DNA of 27,619 nucleotides, taken from an uncultured Clostridia bacterium (GTDB lineage: Bacteria > Bacillota > Clostridia > Lachnospirales > Anaerotignaceae). The stretch is from assembly GCA_910587195.1 (NCBI GenBank), contig CAJUKL010000002.1:58865-86483 (forward strand), written 5' to 3'. Shown here piece after piece: positions 1 to 6,700 of this stretch. How positions within the stretch are numbered: position 1 is the stretch's first letter; each line of letters opens with the position of its first letter. Made by a program: the position numbers and the translations under genes. Under the pieces are notes generated by a model that made no database searches, was not told the origin of the DNA, and saw nothing but the letters and a program-made list of their open reading frames with translations.

Positions 1-92
1 TGGTGTTTGTGTTGGCTGTGATGGTGTTGTTTGTTCTGGTGTTTGTGTTGGCTGTGATGGTGTTGTTTGTTCTGGTGTTTGTGTTGGCTGTA
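1..92 (-). repeat. 36-bp tandem repeat coding a Pro/Thr/Gln linker
   Basis: Two complete 36-bp units (1-36 and 37-72) and the first 19-20 bases of a third are essentially identical. On the minus strand each codes the 12-residue unit QPTQTPEQTTPS at the C-terminal side of the lipoprotein. The array continues past the left edge. The identity of the copies suggests recent slippage or recombination. Confidence 0.9.
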
Positions 93-1287
93 TAGGGTTT
101 GGAATTTGTTCTCCTGTGTTATCCTTTTTTGCATAGTAATTCATAACTGCTACTTTACAATTTTGTCTATTATCTAATAGATCCCGCAAACTAAAATAAA
201 AACTGCCTTTTACCCCATATTTTTCATTTAATAAAAGTTCTTCTCCAATTTCTGCTGCAACATCATCTTTATAGATTCCCTGCCCTATGTATAAATCAAT
301 ATCTGTATTTTTGACTTCTTCTGTCCACCATTTGACAAGCGTTTCATAATCGGCTGCTGCTGTTCCTCTTGCCCAATAAATTTGTGGCACAATATAATCT
401 ACATATCCATTTTTAATCCATGTTCTAACATCACCATAAACAGCATAATAGCCCTCTGCGCCTTTTGTATCCGAGCCGGTGCTGTCTGAGCCTTTATTTT
501 TCCAGATACCCATAGGACTTATTCCAAATGCAACTTCTGGTTTGATAGATTGTATGGTTTCGTGAACTCTACGAATCATATCATTGACATTTGCCCTTCT
601 TTGATTTGCTTGTTGTCCATCCTGTGTTTCTCCCTCATTTAAAGGATAGCCATTTGGATAAAAATAGTCATCAAAGTGAATGGCATCGACATTATAATTT
701 GTTACAATTTCTGCTACAGTATCACAAATATGTTGTTTTACTGCTTCATTTGCAGGGTCATAATATAAACCATTATTATAAGAAATCACCCAATCTTGAT
801 GAAGTCTTGCCGGATGATTTTCTGCTAGGACATTTAAATCTGTGCCACTGGTTGTAATGCGATAAGGATTGAGCCAAGCGTGAAATTCAATTTCTCTTTT
901 ATGTGCTTCTTCAATCATAAATGCCATAGGGTCATAACCGGGATTTTGTCCTTGGGTTCCTGTTAATATTTCAGACCATGGATTGATTTGGGAAGGATAA
1001 AAAGCGTCTGCCTTTGGACGCATTTGTACCGCAATGGTATTTAATCCCATTTTTTTGATTTCATCTAACTTTGTAATAAATTCTTGTTTTTGTTTTTCTG
1101 CATCATTTTGTACAGAAGGATAGTCTGCACTGTAAACGGTAGAAATCCAAACAGCTCGCATATCTGCTGTTTGTGTTGTTGCTTGTTCTGCTTCTTTTAA
1201 TGCTTCTGCTTCTTGTGGTATCAAAGCGCAAGCACTTAATAAAGATATACTTAATAATACAGAGATACATCTTTTAAATTTTTTCAT
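1..1287 (-). CDS. GHL10 (DUF187/YngK-like) family glycosidase lipoprotein, C-terminus outside the window
   Basis: The reading frame is open from ATG at 1287 to the left edge (429 codons, no stop). It starts with a lipoprotein signal: basic MKKFKR, a hydrophobic run and the lipobox LLSAC, so the mature protein should be anchored to the outer face of the membrane by a lipidated Cys. From about residue 43 (MRAVWISTVYSADYPS) it reads as the glycosyl-hydrolase-like 10 family (PF02638), a TIM-barrel fold: LNTIAVQMRPKADAFYPS, FHAWLNPYRI, VDAIHFDDYFYP, FGISPMGIW and VDYIVPQIYWAR are all recognisable. Members are thought to act on cell-wall or other glycans; the substrate cannot be read here. After the domain comes a Pro/Thr/Gln-rich 12-residue repeat, probably a wall-spanning linker. 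The RBS is AAAGGA at about 1298-1303, and a promoter candidate lies just upstream. Confidence 0.88.
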   Translation of the reverse strand, partial: MKKFKRCISVLLSISLLSACALIPQEAEALKEAEQATTQTADMRAVWISTVYSADYPSVQNDAEKQKQEFITKLDEIKKMGLNTIAVQMRPKADAFYPSQINPWSEILTGTQGQNPGYDPMAFMIEEAHKREIEFHAWLNPYRITTSGTDLNVLAENHPARLHQDWVISYNNGLYYDPANEAVKQHICDTVAEIVTNYNVDAIHFDDYFYPNGYPLNEGETQDGQQANQRRANVNDMIRRVHETIQSIKPEVAFGISPMGIWKNKGSDSTGSDTKGAEGYYAVYGDVRTWIKNGYVDYIVPQIYWARGTAAADYETLVKWWTEEVKNTDIDLYIGQGIYKDDVAAEIGEELLLNEKYGVKGSFYFSLRDLLDNRQNCKVAVMNYYAKKDNTGEQIPNPIQPTQTPEQTTPSQPTQTPEQTTPSQPTQTP

Positions 1288-1319
1288 GCTAATAAATCCT
1301 TTCTTTTAGTATTTTTTCT

Positions 1320-1348
1320 ATTATAACATCATTTTTTGCAGCTGTCTT
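1320..1348 (-). promoter_or_regulatory. Sigma-A-type promoter for the GHL10 lipoprotein
   Basis: On the minus strand a perfect TATAAT (1325-1320) lies 17 bp downstream of AAGACA (1348-1343), four of six matches to TTGACA. It is about 35 bp upstream of the start codon of the lipoprotein gene. Confidence 0.6.
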
Positions 1349-1410
1349 TATTATTTTATAATAAGGTAGGGTAACTGCATAAAAAATATTGTATATAAAA
1401 AAATTTAGAA

Positions 1411-1618
1411 TCTGTTGCGTTTGCAAAAAGAAAAGTTTAGGGTCAAGCCCTTTTTAAAGGGCTTGCAAGAGTTTGAGTTGCAAAACGTCCAGTGGACGTT
1501 TGTTCTGCAACGACCGGAATGAAATGTAGACTGGAGCGAAGTGTAGACCTGGAGGAACTTTTCACAAGTGAAAAAAGTTCCTCCAAGAACTTCTGACTTT
1601 TGTTAAGCTCATAATAAA
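1411..1618 (+). repeat. Dispersed intergenic repeat, copy R1 (5'-truncated)
   Basis: This copy lacks the first hairpin of the family. It starts at the AATTTAGAATCTGTT stretch and carries the hairpin CAAGCCCTTT/AAAGGGCTTG, a GTTGCAAAACGTCC palindrome broken by a short insertion on its right arm, and the tail GACCGGAATGAAATGTAGAC. It ends with GTTAAGCTCATAATAAA, closely matching the end of copy R2. A further inverted repeat (GGAACTTTT...AAAAGTTCC) lies inside. It fills the gap between the lipoprotein promoter and the trpS promoter; no gene is evident in it. Confidence 0.8.
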
Positions 1619-1625
1619 TTTAATA

Positions 1626-1653
1626 TTGACAAATAACAAAAAACGACTACAAT
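1626..1653 (+). promoter_or_regulatory. Promoter of the trpS T-box transcript
   Basis: TTGACA at 1626-1631 and TACAAT at 1648-1653 are separated by 16 bp. Transcription would start just ahead of the T-box leader. The promoter abuts the right end of repeat R1. Confidence 0.7.
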
Positions 1654-1659
1654 AATAAT

Positions 1660-1938
1660 AGAAAAAGAAAAAGCGTTGAGCAAGAGTAAGTACATAATAA
1701 AATCGCTTTCAGAAAATTGGTGTTTGATGCAAACCAATACAGTTTTATTGTTGGAATGGACTTGTGAGCAGAAACAGAAATTCTTTTTTAGAATAGTATG
1801 CAACTCGGGTTCTCCCGTTATAGAGAATATTGTATGATTGTGCAATAAAAGTGGGTTATTTAGATAACCAATTGAGGTGGCACCACGTAACAAAATTTAC
1901 GTCCTCTACATATTTTTCGGAATATGTAGAGTTTTTTT
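1660..1938 (+). promoter_or_regulatory. T-box leader, tryptophan-specific
   Basis: The T-box consensus is clear at 1870-1887 (AATTGAGGTGGCACCACG), followed by a terminator hairpin (arms 1904-1913 and 1922-1931) and a T-run. In Stem I, CAAG (1681-1684) followed by AGTA pairs with CTTG (1761-1764), and the AATAAAA/TTTTATT helix closes the other side. The right side of the specifier loop then reads GGAA-TGG-A, placing the specifier codon UGG (Trp) at 1757-1759. Uncharged tRNA-Trp would stabilise the antiterminator and allow trpS expression. The specifier agrees with the downstream gene. Confidence 0.93.
1904..1938 (+). terminator. T-box terminator of trpS
   Basis: The arms CTCTACATAT and ATATGTAGAG enclose an 8-base loop and run into seven T residues. 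The left arm follows the ACGTCC segment that takes part in the competing antiterminator. Confidence 0.9.
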
Positions 1939-1965
1939 ATTATCAGCAAAAAAGGAGAGAAAACA

Positions 1966-2964
1966 ATGTCAGAACAAAAAAAGATTATATTTAGTGGAAT
2001 GCAGCCTTCTGGGCTAATTACATTAGGCAACTATCTAGGTGCGCTTAATAACTGGAAAAAGCTACAAGATGAGTACCATTGTCTTTATTGCATTGTAGAT
2101 ATGCATGCCATTACCATCCGTCAAGACCCTATCAAATTAAGAAAACAAGCAAAAGAGTTATTATTGCAATATTTAGCAGTAGGGTTAGACCCTAAAAAAA
2201 GTATTTTATACTACCAGTCACACGTACCATGTCATGCAGAACTTGGCTGGATATTAAATTGCTATACGTATATGGGAGAGTTAAACAGAATGACCCAATT
2301 CAAAGAAAAATCACTTTCCCATGCAGACAACATTAATGCTGGTTTATTTACCTATCCTGTTTTAATGGCAGCAGACATTTTATTATATCAAACTGATTTA
2401 GTACCTGTTGGAGAAGACCAAAGACAACATTTAGAAATCACAAGGGATATTGCTTCCCGTTTTAATGGCATTTATGGTGATGTATTTAAAATTCCAGAGG
2501 CATACATTGGCAAAGTTGGTGCCAGAATTATGGCATTACAAGACCCAAGCAAAAAAATGTCAAAATCAGATGAAAACAAAAATAACACCATTGCTTTATT
2601 AGATGAGCCAGCAGTCATTATGAACAAAATAAAAAGAGCCATGACAGACTCCGAAAATGAAGTCCGTTACAGTGAAGAAAAACCGGGCATTAGAAATTTA
2701 TTAGACATTTACTGTGCTGTCACAGGGGAAAGTATAGCAGCAGCCGAAAAAGAATTTGCAAATGCAGGTTATGGTACTTTCAAACAAGCGGTAGGAGAAG
2801 CTGTTGTAGCAAATTTAGAGCCAATTCAGCAAAAAGTAAAAGAATTGGAAAAAAATCAAGATTATATTAACGAAGTTATCAAAGAAGGAGCAGAAAAAGC
2901 ATCTCATCTTGCCCAAAAAACCCTAAAAAAAGTACAGAAAAAAATTGGTTTTACGCTTTCTTGA
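1966..2964 (+). CDS. trpS: Tryptophanyl-tRNA synthetase
   Basis: The 332-residue class I aminoacyl-tRNA synthetase charges tRNA-Trp. The N-terminal GMQPSGLITLGNYLGAL carries the HIGH-equivalent site, GEDQRQHLEITRDIA is characteristic of TrpRS, and KMSKS is at residues 197-201. The length fits bacterial TrpRS. The start follows AAAGGAG with good spacing and is under the Trp T-box upstream. One oddity: the family normally ends near a VGF/IGF motif, and here IGF is followed by TLS and a TGA that lie inside the dispersed repeat R2. An 11-bp direct duplication (ACGCTTTCTTG twice, 2953-2974) sits exactly at that junction. The extra residues are unlikely to affect catalysis. Confidence 0.97.
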   Translation: MSEQKKIIFSGMQPSGLITLGNYLGALNNWKKLQDEYHCLYCIVDMHAITIRQDPIKLRKQAKELLLQYLAVGLDPKKSILYYQSHVPCHAELGWILNCYTYMGELNRMTQFKEKSLSHADNINAGLFTYPVLMAADILLYQTDLVPVGEDQRQHLEITRDIASRFNGIYGDVFKIPEAYIGKVGARIMALQDPSKKMSKSDENKNNTIALLDEPAVIMNKIKRAMTDSENEVRYSEEKPGIRNLLDIYCAVTGESIAAAEKEFANAGYGTFKQAVGEAVVANLEPIQQKVKELEKNQDYINEVIKEGAEKASHLAQKTLKKVQKKIGFTLS

Positions 2965-3306
2965 CGCTTTCTTGAAAGAAAGCTTAGCAAAGAACTTTGA
3001 CTTCGTTCGACGGAAAATGAACAAAAACTTAAGTTGAACTTACACTGTAGGCAATCGGAAAAAACTTTCGATTTGTTCCGTTTGCAAAAGGTAAAGTTTA
3101 GGGTCAAGCCCTTTTCAAAGGGCTTGCGAGAGTTTGAGTTGCAAAACGTCCAGTGGACGTTTTGCAACGACTGGAATGAAATGTAGACCAGAGCTCTCAA
3201 GGTTTTTCTACGCTTGGAAGCGTGTTTTTGAAGGGAGTTCAGAACCGACCAGAGCCAAGTGTAGACATGGAGGAACTTCCGACTTTCGTTAAGTTCATAA
3301 TAAACC
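2953..3306 (+). repeat. Dispersed intergenic repeat, copy R2 (fullest copy)
   Basis: Begins inside the last codons of trpS with the hairpin GCTTTCTT-GA-AAGAAAGC (2966-2983), then TTAGCAAAGAACTTTG. Next come the hairpin AAGCCCTTT/AAAGGGCTT (about 3105-3126) and a near-perfect palindrome at 3138-3168 (14-bp arms GTTGCAAAACGTCC, 3-nt loop). The tail contains GGAATGAAATGTAGACC and ends in GTTAAGTTCATAATAAA as in copy R1. It may act as a terminator for trpS, but no clear T-run follows the hairpins. Confidence 0.82.
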
Positions 3307-3367
3307 AGTTTTTGCAAAGATATAATTTTTTAAGTTTTTATTCTATTCCATATTAAGGTAAGCAAAT

Positions 3368-3649
3368 ATGATTATGACATATGATTTTATACAAACAGCA
3401 AAACACAACAAAATTTTTCGCTCCCAAATAGATAAAGCTCTTTTAAGCAATTTTAAGGTTGAAATTTGTACAAATATGCATAAATTAACCTTTTTCCCTG
3501 CATCACAAACGGTAACCATTATGGCTAAATCAGATGCAAATATTTTTAAACACAAAATTATTCCTAAAAAAATCACTTATCAAGCATTAATAAAAATGCT
3601 TAACGGTGAATGGGATAACATTGTTCCTGATGATATTATAGACTTGTGA
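3368..3649 (+). CDS. Small protein of unknown function (93 aa)
   Basis: I do not recognise this protein. It is soluble-looking and mixed alpha/beta in composition, with no signal peptide or membrane segment, and ends in an acidic stretch (NGEWDNIVPDDIIDL). A weak ribosome binding site (TAAGGT) lies ahead of ATG 3368; a second in-frame ATG is two codons on. It follows repeat R2 and is upstream of the rtcB leader on the same strand. An antisense frame covers much of it, but the sense translation looks more protein-like. Moderate confidence that it is real. Confidence 0.5.
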   Translation: MIMTYDFIQTAKHNKIFRSQIDKALLSNFKVEICTNMHKLTFFPASQTVTIMAKSDANIFKHKIIPKKITYQALIKMLNGEWDNIVPDDIIDL

Positions 3650-3749
3650 TAATTCGAAAGGTTATTTTAAGTTTTATACAATAGAGCACTTTCTAAAAAT
3701 GGAGTTTTTATAAAAATCTATATAAAAAATATTAAGTTTTATAAAAAGC

Positions 3750-3832
3750 AGCCGATAGTATAAGAAATAATAGTGTGACATCGGGCTTATTGAAAAAAGT
3801 ACAAAGGTACTTTTTTCAGTAAGCCTTTTTTT
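3750..3832 (+). promoter_or_regulatory. Attenuator-like leader with a strong terminator upstream of rtcB
   Basis: A very strong intrinsic terminator (19-bp stem with one G-U pair, arms 3784-3802 and 3807-3825, AAAG loop, then seven T residues) ends only about 20 bases before the rtcB start and just before its AGAAAGGAGC ribosome binding site. A second pairing, AGCCGAT (3750-3756) with ATCGGGCT (3780-3787, one bulged G), shares bases with the left arm of the terminator, so the two structures compete. This could be simple termination of an upstream transcript or conditional control of rtcB. I recognise no known riboswitch class. Confidence 0.6.
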
Positions 3833-3852
3833 ATGCAGAAAGGAGCAAAAAA

Positions 3853-5049
3853 ATGAAAATTATAGGAAAAGAAAATGAAGCAATTGTATATGGTGAAATC
3901 ATTGAAGATTCTGCTATAGAGCAAATAAAAATGCTATGTGACCAAACATTTTCTAAAAATAGTAAAATAAGGATTATGCCAGATGTTCATACTGGTGCGG
4001 GTTGTACCATTGGTATGACTATGACAATTACAGATAAAATTGTGCCAAACATTGTAGGGGTAGATATTGGCTGTGGTATGTATACCATTTGTTTAGGAAA
4101 ACAACCGATTACTTTAGAAAAATTAGATGAAGTAGTGCATACCATTCCTGCTGGTAAAAATGTTTGGGAAGGCAGGCAAAAAAAATTTGATTTAACCGTA
4201 TTAAATTGTTATCGAAATTTAAAAGATACCAAACGAATGGGCAAAAGCATGGGGACACTTGGAGGCGGAAATCATTTTATAGAAATTGATAAAACAGCAG
4301 ATGGCACACAATACATGGTAATCCATACGGGAAGCCGTAACCTGGGAAAGCAGGTTGCAACATATTATCAAGAAATTGCAATCGATTTACAAAGAGGAAA
4401 AGAAGAATATTTTAAGCAAAGAAAAGAGATGATAGCACAATATAAAGAACAAGGAAAACGAAAGGAATTAAAAGAAGAACTTAAAAAAATTACATGGATA
4501 CCAAAACCTTTAGAAATTCCAGAAGAATTATGTTTTTTATATGGGGAATATATGGAACAGTATTTGCAAGATGTAGCTATTTGTCAGCAGTTTGCAAGGG
4601 AAAACAGAGAATTAATTGCAGAAAAAATCATACAAAAAATGGCATGGGAAACCTCAGAAGCATTTCATACAGAACATAATTACATTGATATTCACGAAAA
4701 AATTGTCAGAAAGGGAGCAATTTCTGCAAAAAAAGGAGAAAAGGTTTTAATTCCTATCAATATGAGAGATGGCAGTATTTTGGCAGTTGGAAAGGGAAAT
4801 GAAGCATGGAATCGTTCTGCACCACACGGCGCAGGCAGACTTTTTAGCAGAGGAGAAGCAAAAAAACGTTTTACTTTAGAAGAATATCAAAAGGAAATGG
4901 AAGGAATTTATACCACTTCTGTAACTGAAAAAACATTAGATGAGTCTCCTATGGCTTATAAAAAATTAGAGGATATTATTAACGTTATAGGGGAAACAGT
5001 AGAAGTTTTGGAAATTATGAAACCGATTTATAATTTTAAAGCAGAATGA
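3853..5049 (+). CDS. rtcB: RtcB family RNA ligase
   Basis: The 398-residue protein is a Mn2+/GTP-dependent RNA ligase that joins 2',3'-cyclic phosphate (or 3'-phosphate) ends to 5'-OH ends, typically in RNA repair. Active-site motifs are intact: VGVDIGCGM (Asp71, Cys74), LGGGNHFIE (His141), HTGSRNLG (His158) and RSAPHGAGR with His325, the residue expected to carry GMP. The length is close to E. coli RtcB (about 408). Start ATG 3853 follows AGAAAGGAGC. The gene lies behind a terminator hairpin, so expression may be conditional. RtcB's usual bacterial partners (RtcA, RtcR) are not in the window, but kptA/tpt1, another RNA-end enzyme, is two genes downstream. Confidence 0.95.
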   Translation: MKIIGKENEAIVYGEIIEDSAIEQIKMLCDQTFSKNSKIRIMPDVHTGAGCTIGMTMTITDKIVPNIVGVDIGCGMYTICLGKQPITLEKLDEVVHTIPAGKNVWEGRQKKFDLTVLNCYRNLKDTKRMGKSMGTLGGGNHFIEIDKTADGTQYMVIHTGSRNLGKQVATYYQEIAIDLQRGKEEYFKQRKEMIAQYKEQGKRKELKEELKKITWIPKPLEIPEELCFLYGEYMEQYLQDVAICQQFARENRELIAEKIIQKMAWETSEAFHTEHNYIDIHEKIVRKGAISAKKGEKVLIPINMRDGSILAVGKGNEAWNRSAPHGAGRLFSRGEAKKRFTLEEYQKEMEGIYTTSVTEKTLDESPMAYKKLEDIINVIGETVEVLEIMKPIYNFKAE

Positions 5050-5051
5050 TA

Positions 5052-5080
5052 TTGCAAAAAAAGAAATAATATTGTATAAT
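5052..5080 (+). promoter_or_regulatory. Promoter of the queT transcript
   Basis: TTGCAA (5052-5057) and a perfect TATAAT (5075-5080) are separated by 17 bp. They start directly after the rtcB stop codon and immediately upstream of the preQ1 riboswitch. Confidence 0.7.
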
Positions 5081-5099
5081 AAAAAACGTTTCTAAATAA

Positions 5100-5142
5100 T
5101 GAGATGTTCCTTGCATAACCATCTCTATAAAAAACAGGGAGG
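5100..5142 (+). promoter_or_regulatory. preQ1-I riboswitch controlling queT
   Basis: The P1 stem GAGATG/CATCTC (5101-5106 and 5120-5125) encloses the family loop GTTCCTTGCATAACC and is followed by the A-rich tail ATAAAAAACAGG. This fits the class I preQ1 aptamer (GUUC-n-n-GC, ACC, then A-rich tail). The pseudoknot strand (ACAGG) overlaps the AGGGAGG ribosome binding site of queT, so preQ1 binding should block translation. The downstream gene is a queuosine-precursor transporter, in agreement. Confidence 0.9.
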
Positions 5143-5150
5143 ATTTTAAA

Positions 5151-5648
5151 ATGAAAGTAGAGTCAAAAAGAAAAATCACTACAAAAATGGTGGCATATAC
5201 AGCCATTGTTGCAGCAGTATATGCTGTTACAACACTTGCAATTGCTCCATTAAGCTTTGGAGCAATTCAGCTTCGTTTTTCAGAAGTGCTTGTATTACTA
5301 GCATTTCTTGATGCAGGATTTGCACCAGGGTTGATATTAGGCTGTGTTATTGCAAATGCATTTAGCCCTATGGGAATGGTAGATGTTGTCTTTGGTACTG
5401 CTTGTACCACAGCCGCATTAATTGGCATTACAAAGTCAAAAAATCTTTTTGTAGCAACATTATGGCCTACCATTTGCAATGCTTTTATTGGAGTAGAATT
5501 GTATCTTGTACTGGATTTACCTTTGTTATTTTCTATGGCAACGGTAGCACTGGGAGAATTTGCAGTTGTTACTTGTATTGGTTATCCTTTATTTAAAAAA
5601 ATAATAAGTCATGAAAAATTGGTAGAACAGTTAAAAATAAATGTATAA
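5151..5648 (+). CDS. queT: QueT, queuosine-precursor ECF transporter S component
   Basis: The 165-residue integral membrane protein has about five to six hydrophobic segments. After the basic start MKVESKRKITTKM, the first segment runs from about residue 14, followed by the family-typical FGAIQLRFSEVLVLLAFLD and the segment ending GCVIANAFSPMG. It belongs to the QueT (DUF988) family, the substrate-binding S component of energy-coupling factor transporters for queuosine precursors; the shared ECF module (EcfA/A'/T) is not in this window. Start ATG 5151 follows AGGGAGG, which is embedded in the preQ1 riboswitch. The gene has its own promoter behind rtcB. Confidence 0.93.
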   Translation: MKVESKRKITTKMVAYTAIVAAVYAVTTLAIAPLSFGAIQLRFSEVLVLLAFLDAGFAPGLILGCVIANAFSPMGMVDVVFGTACTTAALIGITKSKNLFVATLWPTICNAFIGVELYLVLDLPLLFSMATVALGEFAVVTCIGYPLFKKIISHEKLVEQLKINV

Positions 5649-5655
5649 TGCAATG

Positions 5656-5688
5656 AAAGAACTTGTGGGAATAGAACAAGTTCTTTTT
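5656..5688 (+). terminator. Terminator after queT
   Basis: AAAGAACTTG (5656-5665) pairs with CAAGTTCTTT (5677-5686) and runs into T residues. It lies 20 bases ahead of kptA, so kptA would depend on read-through or on a promoter I do not see. Confidence 0.75.
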
Positions 5689-5707
5689 ACCTTCTAGGAG
5701 GAAAAAA

Positions 5708-6247
5708 ATGAAAAAAGAAGAAAATCTTGGACGTTTTATTAGCATAGTATTAAGGCACAAACCAGAAAGCATTGGAATTACTTTAGATGAACATGGCTGG
5801 GCAGATGTGGACACCCTAATAAAAGCCATGAACGAACATAAAAAATATATTGACAGGGCAATGTTGGAAAAAATTGTAGCAGAAAATGATAAAAAAAGAT
5901 ATTCTTTTGATAAAAACCATTGCAAAATCAGAGCAAATCAAGGACATTCCATTCCTGTCAATTTGGAATTAGAAAAAAAGATACCACCAGAAATATTATA
6001 TCATGGAACAGCAACACGATTTTTAGAAAATATTCAAAAAAGTGGGATATTAAAAATGGGAAGGCAATATGTACATTTATCAAAAGATATGCAAACTGCA
6101 AGCAAGGTAGGACAAAGGCATGGAAAAGTAATTGTATTAAAAGTGGATACTAAAAAAATGGTGCAAGATGGCTATGATTTTTATTTATCTAAAAATGGTG
6201 TCTGGCTTTGTGAAACAGTGCCACCACAATATTTATTAAAACCTTGA
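5708..6247 (+). CDS. kptA: RNA 2'-phosphotransferase, Tpt1/KptA family
   Basis: The 179-residue enzyme transfers an internal RNA 2'-phosphate to NAD+, releasing nicotinamide and ADP-ribose 1'',2''-cyclic phosphate; in eukaryotes this finishes tRNA splicing. The conserved blocks are present in order: FISIVLRHKP (Arg16), GWADVDTLI (winged-helix-like N-terminal lobe), KIRANQGHS (Arg75, His80), LYHGT (98-101), VHLSKD, GQRHGK (Arg136) and NGVWLCETVPPQYL. Full length. ATG 5708 follows AGGAGG. Bacterial substrates are uncertain, since RtcB-type ligation leaves no 2'-phosphate. Shares a strand with rtcB and queT, but hairpins separate the genes. Repeat R3 begins about 20 bases after its stop. Confidence 0.94.
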   Translation: MKKEENLGRFISIVLRHKPESIGITLDEHGWADVDTLIKAMNEHKKYIDRAMLEKIVAENDKKRYSFDKNHCKIRANQGHSIPVNLELEKKIPPEILYHGTATRFLENIQKSGILKMGRQYVHLSKDMQTASKVGQRHGKVIVLKVDTKKMVQDGYDFYLSKNGVWLCETVPPQYLLKP

Positions 6248-6266
6248 AACTTCGTTTCAAACTCTC

Positions 6267-6490
6267 CTTCCTTTCTTGAAAGAAAGGAAGCGAAAGAACT
6301 TTAACTTTGTTTAACAGAAGCAGAACGAAAATTGTAATGAAACTATAACGGAAAGCACGGAAATCAATTTTTGTTCGCCGTAGGCGATTTAAAGTTTTTT
6401 GCCAAGCTTTTTTTCAAAAAAGCTTGCGGGGTTCTGAACGTCCGGTGGACGTTCGCTTAGAACCGACCGGAGTGAAGTGTAGACCAGGCA
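6267..6490 (+). repeat. Dispersed intergenic repeat, copy R3
   Basis: Starts with an extended palindrome CTTCCTTTCTT-GA-AAGAAAGGAAG (6267-6290) and then AAAGAACTTTAAC. Next is the hairpin CAAGCTTTTTT/AAAAAAGCTTG, then GTTCTGAACGTCC pairing with GGACGTTC and AGAAC. It ends with GACCGGAGTGAAGTGTAGACC. Its arms differ from R2 in sequence but still pair, which points to preserved structure rather than plain copying. Confidence 0.8.
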
Positions 6491-6666
6491 GAGCCCGATA
6501 GTCATTTTAAACAAAAAAATACCACAAAATATTAAAATTTTTTAAAAATTAATTTCCCTGAACGGAAAGCTATTGGAAAAATCAAAAAAACTTGAAAAAA
6601 AGCAAAAGAACTTTAAACAACGCATAAACTGGACGGAGTCCACAAAAAAGACTTTATTGACAAACT
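6491..6666. other. AT-rich spacer, possible decayed repeat
   Basis: No convincing reading frame. Short pieces resemble the dispersed repeat (CAAAAGAACTTTAAAC, CTGGACGGAGTCCA), so it may be a degraded further copy. Nothing else is seen. Confidence 0.4.
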
Positions 6667-6700
6667 GACCTTGCGAACAAAGTCCGCAAGGTCTTTATTT
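6667..6700. terminator. Terminator hairpin at the end of the bgl operon
   Basis: Perfect 9-bp arms GACCTTGCG (6667-6675) and CGCAAGGTC (6685-6693). The T-run TTTATTTTT is on the plus-strand side, so it terminates plus-strand transcripts well. It also lies directly behind bglA on the minus strand and may work, more weakly, in that direction. Confidence 0.7.

Noticed and set aside
1..92. CRISPR array (36-bp repeats)
   Set aside because: The repeats are directly adjacent with no spacers and are in frame within a lipoprotein gene.
1609..1893. 94-codon open frame on the minus strand
   Set aside because: It lies antisense to the trpS promoter and T-box leader, has no ribosome binding site, and the leader structure explains the sequence.
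2904..3317. 137-codon open frame on the minus strand
   Set aside because: It covers the end of trpS and repeat R2 in antisense; the repeat accounts for the open frame.
3343..3576. 77-codon open frame on the minus strand opposite the small ORF at 3368
   Set aside because: No ribosome binding site, and the plus-strand frame looks more protein-like and shares the direction of the neighbours.
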